Shown piece after piece: positions 1 through 5,815 of a stretch of 5,815 bases of DNA. The first letter of the stretch is position 1, and each line of letters opens with the position of its first letter. Source of the stretch: Deltaproteobacteria bacterium (lineage in GTDB: Bacteria; Desulfobacterota; Syntrophia; Syntrophales; UBA2210); the NCBI GenBank assembly GCA_016935875.1, contig JAFGQD010000119.1, positions 1 through 5,815 on the forward strand, written 5' to 3'. The translations under genes and the position numbers were made by a program. Below the pieces are notes generated by a model. The model searched no databases, was not told the origin of the DNA, and was given only the letters and a program-made list of their open reading frames with translations.

Positions 1-174
1 CTGACCGGCGTAAGAGGGGAAAAAACGAAAGACATCAAGGCAATACAGGGTGTCCTGGCAAAACTGTCCGAGATCGTAATCGATAATCCTCAGATCAGTG
101 AGATCGATCTCAATCCGGTGATTGTCCATGAAAAGGGTTTATCCATTGTAGACTCGAGGGTGTTGATTGGATGA
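1..174 (+). CDS. Acyl-CoA synthetase (NDP/ADP-forming), C-terminal end of ATP-grasp domain (partial, 5' end outside window)
   Basis: Only the last 57 codons are present, read in frame from base 1 to a TGA stop at 172-174. The fragment shows the ending typical of the ATP-grasp (beta) domain of ADP-forming acetyl/acyl-CoA synthetases: the motif EIDLNPVIV at fragment residues 34-42, then a short turn and IVDSRVLIG at the terminus. In the related succinyl-CoA synthetase beta subunit, the Asn of the NP motif and an Asp about 14 residues later bind the nucleotide-associated Mg2+; here Asn38 and Asp51 would match, which is inference by analogy. Such enzymes interconvert acyl-CoA + ADP + Pi with the free acid + CoA + ATP. 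Whether this is a stand-alone beta subunit or the end of a fused alpha-beta protein cannot be seen. The hydratase gene follows after 25 bases, so the two are probably cotranscribed. The substrate is unknown. Confidence 0.85.
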   Translation: MTGVRGEKTKDIKAIQGVLAKLSEIVIDNPQISEIDLNPVIVHEKGLSIVDSRVLIG

Positions 175-184
175 TTTTAATAAT

Positions 185-192
185 AAGGGAGG
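185..192 (+). promoter_or_regulatory. Ribosome binding site deciding the hydratase start
   Basis: AAGGGAGG ends 7 bases before the ATG at 200. An in-frame ATG at 167 would add 11 residues (MDDFNNKGGKK), overlap the end of the synthetase gene, and translate through this Shine-Dalgarno sequence itself. The ATG at 200 is therefore the better start. Confidence 0.8.
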
Positions 193-199
193 CAAAAAA

Positions 200-964
200 A
201 TGGAATTTGAATGCATTATTTACGAAAAAGGGGATGAAATTGCCACGATAAAATTGAACAGACCAAAGGTTATGAATGCCATGAACAAGCAACTGTGGCT
301 CGATTTTCAGGTGGCACTGGAAGATGCAAAAAACGATCACGAAATAAAAGTCTTGGTTATTACGGGAGAAGGGAGGGCCTTTTCCACCGGAGCGGACCTC
401 AAAGACTCAAAGGACAGGACCATCGAGGCATATCGTGACTATCTTGTGGAGCTACAGGAGGCATCGAGGAAGATTATCAGGTTTGAAAAACCTACCATAG
501 CGGCAATCAATGGGTATGCCCTTGGCTCTGGATATGAGCTGGGGCTCGCCTGTGATATTAGAATTGCCGCGGAAGATGCAAAGATCGGTTCCCCCGAGGC
601 CAGGGTTACGTCCTCCGTCACGGGGGGCGCAATGAGACTTGTACAGGATCTGATAGGGCCGGGGAAGGCCAAAGAACTCCTCTTTACGGCAGAGTATATA
701 GATGGCAGGGAGGCTGAGAGGATAGGTCTTGTCAATAAGGCGGTTCCCCTTGAGCGGTTAATGGATGAGGCGAGAGAAATGGCAAAAAAAATGGCGGCCA
801 ATTCATCATTCTCCATCAAGATGATCAAGAGGGGTCTCAATATGGCGCGTGGCGAGGTGAGCCTCGAGGCACTTATGGAGTATGAAGTCGAAGCGTGCCT
901 GGCCTGTGTTTCCACAAAGGAGAGGCAGGGATCTCTCAAGGATTTCGAAGAGAGGGAAAGATAG
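200..964 (+). CDS. Enoyl-CoA hydratase/isomerase (crotonase) family protein
   Basis: A 254-residue protein, the usual length for single-domain crotonases. The family fold is evident: LNRPKVMNAMN near residues 19-29, the first oxyanion-hole segment FSTGADLKD at 61-69, and the second segment with catalytic residues GYALGSGYELGLACD at 105-119. Glu113 and Glu133 (in GSPEAR) lie 20 residues apart, exactly like Glu144 and Glu164 of rat mitochondrial enoyl-CoA hydratase, so a hydratase-type reaction (trans-2-enoyl-CoA to 3-hydroxyacyl-CoA) is plausible. The middle residue of the usual GGG before the first Glu is Ser110; it contributes a backbone NH, so this is probably harmless. The C-terminal helices end in the charged tail STKERQGSLKDFEERER. 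There is no signal peptide, so it should be cytoplasmic. It probably shares an operon with the upstream acyl-CoA synthetase. Substrate chain length and true activity (hydratase, isomerase or hydrolase) cannot be fixed from sequence alone. Confidence 0.93.
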   Translation: MEFECIIYEKGDEIATIKLNRPKVMNAMNKQLWLDFQVALEDAKNDHEIKVLVITGEGRAFSTGADLKDSKDRTIEAYRDYLVELQEASRKIIRFEKPTIAAINGYALGSGYELGLACDIRIAAEDAKIGSPEARVTSSVTGGAMRLVQDLIGPGKAKELLFTAEYIDGREAERIGLVNKAVPLERLMDEAREMAKKMAANSSFSIKMIKRGLNMARGEVSLEALMEYEVEACLACVSTKERQGSLKDFEERER

Positions 965-989
965 GGATAACAGGAATCAGGAGGAATAG

Positions 990-1048
990 GGAACAGCCAC
1001 CGATTGCTGACTGTTTCTATTCGCAAACAGGGCGGCTGTTCCTCTTTT
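990..1048 (+). terminator. Terminator-like nested inverted repeat after the hydratase gene
   Basis: GGAACAGCC (990-998) and GGCTGTTCC (1034-1042) are perfect 9-base complements. They enclose a second hairpin, CTGTTT (1011-1016) with AAACAG (1025-1030). The outer arm is followed by TCTTTT (1043-1048). Placement 25 bases after the hydratase stop fits a transcription end. The loop is long and the T run starts late and is interrupted by C, so this is not a textbook intrinsic terminator; a rho-dependent 3' end or an mRNA-stabilising structure are alternatives. Confidence 0.4.
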
Positions 1049-1350
1049 GCCACTCCCCCTTTGCCCTTGCCGAGAGCCTCAAGAAACTGGCGCATCTGGC
1101 TGCGGACAAACTGCCTGCTTCCGGTTTTCCCGAAATCCTTCACAATATTAAACACCAGGTGTGCCTGCAACGGGAAGGCAGGTAAGCGGGGAAAACTTTC
1201 TGAACTGAAAATGCTTGATATTTACTACGAACAGAAGGGGAGGAATCTCCAAACCGGGAATCCAGGAAGGGGTAAAATCCGTGAATTGGGTCTTGAATGG
1301 ACAATATAGATTTATCGTGTCCTTCTCCCGGGGCTAATAACTGTTTTCTC

Positions 1351-1388
1351 CTGTTAATATTCGATATGTTCCGGTATTATATCTACCG
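1351..1388 (+). promoter_or_regulatory. Possible promoter and operator before the phosphodiesterase gene
   Basis: TATTAT at 1375-1380 matches the sigma-70 -10 consensus in 5 of 6 positions and lies 34 bases before the ATG at 1415. The best -35 candidate, CTGTTA at 1351-1356 with an 18-base spacer, matches only 3 of 6, so a promoter here would be weak or activator-dependent. The -10 element sits inside a small palindrome, CGGTA (1372-1376) and TACCG (1384-1388), which could be an operator half-site pair. No match to the full E. coli GlpR operator was seen. This is inference from short motifs. Confidence 0.3.
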
Positions 1389-1414
1389 TTGTTAAAAAAT
1401 CAGAGCGTTCGAAG

Positions 1415-2233
1415 ATGACACTCATTATAGCTCATAGAGGCGCACGTAGCCTGGCCCCCGAAAACACGATGGCAGCGGCCCGCAAGGCCCTGGAAGGCGG
1501 TGCCGATCTGTGGGAGACGGATGTGGCTGTGACGAACGACGGCGAACTGATACTTTGTCACGATGCCTCCCTGGCCCGTACCACCAATGTGAAAGACCGT
1601 TTTCCGGACCGCGATCCGTGGCATTCTACGACTTTCACCCTGAGTGAAATCCGCTTGCTGGATGCGGGTTCCTGGTTCGCGAAGGCCGATCCTTTCGGCC
1701 AGATTGCGGCGGGACTGGTAGGGCACGAAGAACTATCGGCTTACCGGAATGAAAAGATACCCACGCTGAGCGAAGCCCTCCAGTTTACACAGGATGCCTC
1801 TTTTTGTGTCAATCTGGAGCTGAAACGCCTCTCTCCCCCTATGGAGAATTTCCCCATGGTTGAACGGGTGCTGGCGACGGTTGATGATGCCGGGATAGAC
1901 TACGGGCGCGTTATTGTTTCCTCCTTTAATCATGAATGGTTGCGTGAAGTCAGGACCCGAAATCCCTCACTTGCGATACAGGCGCTGATAGGGAACTCTG
2001 AGATCCAATCTCTGGACTGGGAGGACCTGGAATTTGGGACTTATAATTTCAGTAAAAAGCTGATAGATGAAAAGCAGTTGTGTATAATGACGGAAAAGTG
2101 CATATCTGTTAATATCTTTACCGTGAATGGAGAAGATGAAATGCTGCGATTCACGAAAGCAGGCGCGGCCGGTCTGATCACGGATTTTCCTCAGAGAGCG
2201 TTTCGTCTGCTGCGTGAGACCTCCGTATTGTAG
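1415..2233 (+). CDS. Glycerophosphodiester phosphodiesterase, cytoplasmic (GDPD family)
   Basis: A 272-residue protein of the GDPD TIM-barrel family, which hydrolyses glycerophosphodiesters (deacylated phospholipid head groups) to sn-glycerol 3-phosphate and an alcohol, using a divalent metal. The hallmarks are all visible: AHRGA at 6-10 (His7, Arg8), PENT at 15-18 (Glu16), the metal-binding pair ETD at 34-36 (Glu34, Asp36), the second catalytic His in CHD (His49), NLELK at 133-137 (Glu135, Lys137), and the C-terminal IFTVNGEDE and GAAGLITDFP strands around 234-259. The ATG at 1415 places HRGA six residues in, as is usual for cytoplasmic members, and there is no signal peptide, so it resembles UgpQ more than periplasmic GlpQ. 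The ribosome binding site is weak (GAAG directly before the ATG). glpA starts 52 bases downstream with no terminator between, so its G3P product probably feeds the dehydrogenase of the same operon. Confidence 0.92.
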   Translation: MTLIIAHRGARSLAPENTMAAARKALEGGADLWETDVAVTNDGELILCHDASLARTTNVKDRFPDRDPWHSTTFTLSEIRLLDAGSWFAKADPFGQIAAGLVGHEELSAYRNEKIPTLSEALQFTQDASFCVNLELKRLSPPMENFPMVERVLATVDDAGIDYGRVIVSSFNHEWLREVRTRNPSLAIQALIGNSEIQSLDWEDLEFGTYNFSKKLIDEKQLCIMTEKCISVNIFTVNGEDEMLRFTKAGAAGLITDFPQRAFRLLRETSVL

Positions 2234-2285
2234 TGGCAATAAGGGGAAACAAGCACGTTTCTGCTGTGACAACGGGTGATTTGAT

Positions 2286-3788
2286 ATGATCAAGACGGAT
2301 GTAATTATTATCGGTGGCGGTTCGACGGGCTGCGGTGTAGCCAGAGACCTGGCGCTGCGTGGTATACCGCACTGTCTTATCGAAAAGGGTGACTTTGCCG
2401 CCGGGGCAACGGGAGCGTGCCACGGACTGCTTCACAGCGGTGCCCGATATGTGGTGAATGATTCCGAAGCGGCGGCCGAGTGCATCTCCGAGAATATGAT
2501 CATGCGAAAGATCGGTGTTAAATGTGTGGAGCAGACAGGCGGACTGTTTGTGCGTCTTCCGGGTGATTCAAAGAGATTCAGAGATATGTTCCTGAAGAGT
2601 TGTGAACAGACAGGTATCTCTGCCGAAGTGCTTTCCCCGAGCAGGGCGCTCGATCTGGTCCACAATCTCAACCCGTCTCTCGAAGAGGCGATAAAGGTGC
2701 CGGACTGTTCCATCGATCCCTTCAGGTTGTGCATGCTGAATATAACCTCATCCCAGAAGAGAGGCGGCCAGATCCTGACCCATAACAGGGTGATTGACAT
2801 CATCAAGGAACATGGCAGATGCGTCGGCGTAAAGGTGCAGGAGGAATCGACATCTGAATTCAAGGAGATCAGGGGCAAGATTATCATCAATGCCGCGGGC
2901 GCGTGGGGGGACAACATAGCGTCTCTGGCCGGAAGCACCGTGCCGATGACTCTGTCCAAGGGGAGTCTTATCGTTACGAATCACCGGCTGACGAATATGG
3001 TCATAAATCGGCTGCGGCCTTCATCCGATGGAGATATCATTGTGCCCAACGAGGCGGTATGTCTTGCGGGTACTACATCCATAACGGTTACCGATCCTGA
3101 TGAAAACGAAGTTGATCCGGCCGAAGTGGATATTATTGCGACTCAGGCACAGCAGCTGCTTCCGGAATTTGGTACCACACGATTGATAAGGACCTATGCG
3201 GGCGTCCGGCCTTTGCTTAAGGCGGATGGCGGAGACGACAGGAAAATATCCAGAAGTTTCAAGATAATAGATCACAAAAACGGCATGTTCAGTATTATGG
3301 GAGGAAAACTGACTACGTACAGGCTTATGGCTGAAAAGATATCCGACAGAGTCATGGAGGCCCTCGGACTTAAGACGAGGTGCCGGACGGCGGAACTTCC
3401 TCTTGAAGGGCAAGAGGAATTGAGTGGGTATCCTCTCTCTAAACGGCTGAAGACCATGGAAAACATTGTGTGTGAATGTGAACTCGTGACAACGGATGCC
3501 GTAGAACGGGTTGCCGGGAAGATCGGCACCAGACGTATCGGGGATATCCAGCACCGGACGCGACTGGGGATGGGACCCTGTCAGGGAGGCTTTTGCACGT
3601 ACCGGGCACTGGGGATCATGCAGGAGACGGGGAAGATGACCCCGGAGGAATCCAGGCGTATTCTCAGGGAATTTCTGCAGAGAAGATTCAAGGGAATCAA
3701 ACCGGCCCTGTGGGGTGATCAACTCCGGGAAGAGCAGCTAATTGAAAGTATATATCTCGGTATTTTGGGTATGGAGCAGGAGCAATGA
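2286..3788 (+). CDS. glpA: Anaerobic glycerol-3-phosphate dehydrogenase, subunit A
   Basis: A 500-residue FAD enzyme (E. coli GlpA is about 540) that oxidises sn-glycerol 3-phosphate to dihydroxyacetone phosphate. The N-terminal FAD fold carries the first G3P dehydrogenase signature at residues 9-26 (IGGG, then STGCGVARD, ending RG), followed by HSGARYV at 50-56. The second signature, GGKLTTYRLMA, is at 339-349. The C-terminal third is a BFD-like [2Fe-2S] domain with Cys396, Cys398, Cys432 and Cys437 in the pattern CEC...GMGPCQGGFC. This domain separates anaerobic GlpA from aerobic GlpD, which lacks it. GGGTGA at 2274-2279 gives a ribosome binding site 6 bases before the ATG. The stop overlaps the glpB start (ATGA), which implies translational coupling of the two subunits. 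No break or missing key residue is seen. It should act at the cytoplasmic face of the membrane with GlpB and GlpC. Confidence 0.95.
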   Translation: MIKTDVIIIGGGSTGCGVARDLALRGIPHCLIEKGDFAAGATGACHGLLHSGARYVVNDSEAAAECISENMIMRKIGVKCVEQTGGLFVRLPGDSKRFRDMFLKSCEQTGISAEVLSPSRALDLVHNLNPSLEEAIKVPDCSIDPFRLCMLNITSSQKRGGQILTHNRVIDIIKEHGRCVGVKVQEESTSEFKEIRGKIIINAAGAWGDNIASLAGSTVPMTLSKGSLIVTNHRLTNMVINRLRPSSDGDIIVPNEAVCLAGTTSITVTDPDENEVDPAEVDIIATQAQQLLPEFGTTRLIRTYAGVRPLLKADGGDDRKISRSFKIIDHKNGMFSIMGGKLTTYRLMAEKISDRVMEALGLKTRCRTAELPLEGQEELSGYPLSKRLKTMENIVCECELVTTDAVERVAGKIGTRRIGDIQHRTRLGMGPCQGGFCTYRALGIMQETGKMTPEESRRILREFLQRRFKGIKPALWGDQLREEQLIESIYLGILGMEQEQ

Positions 3789-4975
3789 GCGGCTCGTACG
3801 ATGTTGTGATCATAGGTGGAGGAATATCGGGGATGATGGCGGCGGTGGCTCTTGCGGAGAAGGGCAGGAAGGTCGCGGTTATTTCAAAGGGTGATCCTGT
3901 CTGTTGTTTCTCCACCGGATGTATCGATGTGCTCGCGGACGGTGATGATCCCCTGAATGGTCTCGGTTCTCTGCCGGACAATCATCCCTATCACCTTGTT
4001 GGAGAAGACGCTGTCGCAAAGGCACTGGAGCTGTTCCGGGATATCATGTCTGAGGAGGGAATGCCGTATGTAGGGGATGTGCATGTAAACAGGAGGGTGC
4101 TGACCTCTCTGGGCAGGAGTAAGGTAACCTGTCTGGTGCCAGAGACGATGGAGTTCGCCGACTTCGATCCTGATGAATATATTCACGTCATATCGTTTTA
4201 CAAAATGAAAGACTTCTATCCGCAGTACATTACATCACGATACACAAACGCCGATTATTCCATATTTGACCCCGGAGTTATCACCACCGCGGGCATCGCT
4301 GAGAAGTTTGAAAACAGGCCGTTTCTTGAAAAATTTATATTTTGGTTACGGGATCTCGATATCCCGGAGGGAAGGATCGCCGTACCGGCCGTGCTGGGGA
4401 GAAGCCTTGCCGGGGATGTGTACCATCAGGTATCCGCCGGATGCGGCAGAAAGATCTTTGAAATACCCACAATGCCTCCCTCCATGCCGGGCCTGCGGCT
4501 GTTCGGCGGTCTGAAAAAGGCCCTGCTGCGAAAAGGGGTAAACCTCTACTGGGGAAGGGGGATATACAGTGTGGAAAAACTCGGCAATCGGATCGAGGCC
4601 GTCACCCTTGCCAGCGCAGGGAGGACCACTCGTGTAGAGGGCAAGGCGTTTATCCTGGCCACCGGCTCATTTGTCAGCGGCGGCCTACAGGCATTTATGG
4701 ACACCGTCACGGAAACCGTATTCGATCTGCCAACCTACCTGCCCGGATCGAGGGGAACCTGGTTCAATGACGATTTCTTCGCCCCCGGACATGAGATAGA
4801 AAAGGCGGGGATACGGGTGGACTCATCCTTCAGGCCCGTTGAAACGGAGATTGACAATCTTCACGTGTGCGGGAGTATACTGGCCTTTTCAGAAGTGATG
4901 AAACACCGGTGCGGCAACGGAATGGCCATTGCCACGGGAGTGGCGGCCGCACAGGCTTGTGGGGGACTGGTATAG
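3785..4975 (+). CDS. glpB: Anaerobic glycerol-3-phosphate dehydrogenase, subunit B
   Basis: A 396-residue flavoprotein subunit (E. coli GlpB is about 419) that forms the catalytic dimer with GlpA; GlpB is thought to bind FMN or a similar flavin and relay electrons. Visible features are the dinucleotide-binding start YDVVIIGGGISGMMAA (5-20), FSTGCIDVL (42-50), the conserved EIPTMPPSMPGLRLFGGL (226-243), a second flavin-fold strand FILATGSFVSGG (289-300), and the C-terminal NLHVCGSIL and GNGMAIATGVAAA (358-389) typical of flavin reductase and succinate-dehydrogenase-like folds. There are no iron-sulfur cysteine motifs and no signal peptide. The start codon overlaps the glpA stop by 4 bases, and its own stop shares one base with the glpC start. 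Assignment rests on sequence resemblance to E. coli GlpB and on its position between glpA and glpC; the two agree. Confidence 0.93.
   Translation: MSGSYDVVIIGGGISGMMAAVALAEKGRKVAVISKGDPVCCFSTGCIDVLADGDDPLNGLGSLPDNHPYHLVGEDAVAKALELFRDIMSEEGMPYVGDVHVNRRVLTSLGRSKVTCLVPETMEFADFDPDEYIHVISFYKMKDFYPQYITSRYTNADYSIFDPGVITTAGIAEKFENRPFLEKFIFWLRDLDIPEGRIAVPAVLGRSLAGDVYHQVSAGCGRKIFEIPTMPPSMPGLRLFGGLKKALLRKGVNLYWGRGIYSVEKLGNRIEAVTLASAGRTTRVEGKAFILATGSFVSGGLQAFMDTVTETVFDLPTYLPGSRGTWFNDDFFAPGHEIEKAGIRVDSSFRPVETEIDNLHVCGSILAFSEVMKHRCGNGMAIATGVAAAQACGGLV
4961..4965 (+). promoter_or_regulatory. Ribosome binding site supporting the GTG start of glpC
   Basis: GGGGG inside the last codons of glpB lies 9 bases before the GTG at 4975. 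No in-frame ATG lies nearby upstream, and the protein's conserved cysteine motif begins within eight residues of the GTG. That decides the start. A TTG at 4957 is in frame but would sit before this site. Confidence 0.6.
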
Positions 4976-5815
4976 TGCACTGCGACTTTCAACACTGCAT
5001 ACGCTGCACCGTCTGTGTGGCAAACTGCCCTGTTTTCAAGGTGGATCCAACCTTCCCCGGTCCGAAACAGTCCGGTCCCGACGCCGAGCGTTTTCGCTCG
5101 GATGATGAGGCGTCCATAGACAGATGGATACGACTCTGCAGTCAGTGCAAACGATGTGATGTGGCCTGCCCGTACGGTGTGAATCCGGCTCAAATTATTC
5201 TCAGGGAGCAGGCCCGCTATGGCGGGGAGCACTTCAAACCCCTCGTGTACCGCCTGTTCGCCAACAATTACTGGCTTGGCGCTCTCGGTTCCATTATCGC
5301 TCCCGTGATCAACATCCTGACCCCGAGATCATTCGTAAAAAGGGTGCTGAATGTATTCGGAATATCGACTTCTATCCCGTTCCCCCAATATCGTATCCAT
5401 TCCATGAACAGGAGCTGGAGGTGGAAAGGGCGCCGGAGGAGCCGGAAAAAGGTGGTATTCTTCTATGGCTGTTTTATCAACTACAACCGTCCGGATATAG
5501 GCAGGGGGGTACGGGATCTTCTCGCGTCGCTGGGTGTCAGGGTAGTCATTCCGCGGCAGGTCTGCTGCGGGCTCCCTGCCTTGGGGAATGGAGACATGGA
5601 GACCGCCAGGAAATTCGCCCGGAAAAACGCGCGCATCCTTACCGGGTACATAGACAGGGGGTATGAAGTTCTATACACCTGCACTTCATGCGGTCTGGCC
5701 CTTACGCAGGACTATCCGGGTATCCTCCAGGTGCCTGAAGGTAAAAAGATATCTGAAAACACCTATAATCTGCACGAATATATCCTGGAGCTCATGGAAG
5801 AGGAGTATATTGAGC
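4975..5815 (+). CDS. glpC: Anaerobic glycerol-3-phosphate dehydrogenase, subunit C (partial, 3' end outside window)
   Basis: The reading frame opens at GTG (4975-4977) and stays open for 280 codons to the window end; E. coli GlpC is about 396 residues, so roughly the last third is missing. GlpC is the iron-sulfur subunit that anchors GlpAB to the inner membrane and passes electrons to quinone. Two [4Fe-4S] ferredoxin motifs are intact: Cys8, 11, 14, 18 (CIRCTVCVANCP) and Cys55, 58, 61, 65 (CSQCKRCDVACP), with the GlpC-typical FPGPKQSGPDAERFR between. The first cysteine-rich CCG domain follows, with GCFINYNRPDIG at 165-176, CCG at 197-199 and CTSC at 236-239. The stretch 99-115 (YWLGALGSIIAPVINIL) is hydrophobic and may mediate membrane association. 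A strongly basic linker (145-159) precedes the CCG domain. The second CCG domain would lie beyond the window. The start shares one base with the glpB stop. Confidence 0.93.
   Translation, partial: MHCDFQHCIRCTVCVANCPVFKVDPTFPGPKQSGPDAERFRSDDEASIDRWIRLCSQCKRCDVACPYGVNPAQIILREQARYGGEHFKPLVYRLFANNYWLGALGSIIAPVINILTPRSFVKRVLNVFGISTSIPFPQYRIHSMNRSWRWKGRRRSRKKVVFFYGCFINYNRPDIGRGVRDLLASLGVRVVIPRQVCCGLPALGNGDMETARKFARKNARILTGYIDRGYEVLYTCTSCGLALTQDYPGILQVPEGKKISENTYNLHEYILELMEEEYIE

Larger units (their letters stand above)
965..1414. other. Gene-free region between the acyl-CoA and glycerol-3-phosphate operons
   Basis: These 450 bases hold no gene I can support. The first part (to about 1190) is C+G richer, stays open in more than one frame on both strands, and contains several inverted repeats. 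The frames open only from TTG or GTG codons without a well-placed ribosome binding site, and their translations match no family I recognise. The second part (about 1190-1414) is A+T richer, as expected for a promoter region. A degraded gene or an intergenic repeat element in the first part is possible but not shown. Confidence 0.7.

Noticed and set aside
1011..1030. CTGT...ACAG resembling a LexA (SOS) box.
   Set aside because: The half-sites are 12 bases apart rather than the 8 of the gamma-proteobacterial box, and they are better explained as arms of the nested hairpin.
439..1170. A long open frame on the - strand covering the hydratase 3' end and part of the gene-free region, with a fairly protein-like beginning.
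   Set aside because: It opens from TTG without a clear ribosome binding site, lies mostly antisense to a convincing crotonase gene, and its translation matches no family I recognise. The part before the hydratase is treated as unassigned.
895..1309. Two overlapping + strand open frames across the gene-free region.
   Set aside because: Both begin at non-ATG codons without a well-spaced ribosome binding site; one starts inside the hydratase gene. Their composition (repeated Pro, Arg, Cys in one frame) looks like non-coding DNA read through.
1361..1370. TCGATATGTT before the phosphodiesterase gene, recalling half of an E. coli GlpR operator.
   Set aside because: The matching second half is absent and the resemblance is short; it cannot be called a GlpR site.
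3021..3722. A 233-codon open frame antisense to glpA.
   Set aside because: It lies wholly inside glpA, whose signatures and cysteine motifs are unambiguous; no ribosome binding site or family resemblance supports it.
5421..5666. A + strand open frame inside glpC in another frame, and an antisense one beside it.
   Set aside because: The glpC frame from 4975 carries the CCG-domain motifs across this stretch; the others are shadows.

Overview
The window is ordinary anaerobic bacterial metabolism, read entirely from the + strand. Two gene groups are separated by a gene-free stretch of about 450 bases. The moderate GC content, the glpABC-type anaerobic glycerol-3-phosphate dehydrogenase, and an NDP-forming acyl-CoA synthetase next to an enoyl-CoA hydratase suggest an anaerobic bacterium, perhaps a syntrophic or sulfate-reducing deltaproteobacterium (Syntrophales-like). 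That taxonomic guess is inference only; no marker gene is present.

Region 1 (1-964) is the end of an acyl-CoA metabolism operon. It holds the last 57 codons of an ATP-grasp (beta-type) domain of an ADP/NDP-forming acyl-CoA synthetase. After a 25-base gap comes a complete enoyl-CoA hydratase/isomerase (crotonase) family gene with both catalytic glutamates. Together they suggest CoA activation or thioester energy recovery plus a beta-oxidation-like hydration, with unknown substrate.

Region 2 (965-1414) has no supported gene. It carries a terminator-like or attenuator-like set of four mutually complementary segments just after the hydratase gene, further weak dyad symmetry, and an A+T-richer end with a weak promoter-like -10 element inside a small palindrome.

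Region 3 (1415-5815) is a compact glycerol-3-phosphate (G3P) utilisation operon: a cytoplasmic glycerophosphodiester phosphodiesterase, then glpA, glpB and glpC, the last cut by the window end. glpA/glpB overlap by 4 bases (ATGA) and glpB/glpC by 1 base (TAGTG, with a GTG start). The phosphodiesterase would release G3P from deacylated phospholipid head groups. GlpA with GlpB would oxidise G3P to dihydroxyacetone phosphate, and the iron-sulfur protein GlpC would pass electrons to the membrane quinone pool. No transporter, glycerol kinase or glpR regulator is visible.

I found no sign of a previously undescribed system, mobile element, CRISPR array or RNA gene. The most interesting points are the phosphodiesterase-glpABC gene order and the nested inverted repeats after the hydratase gene.
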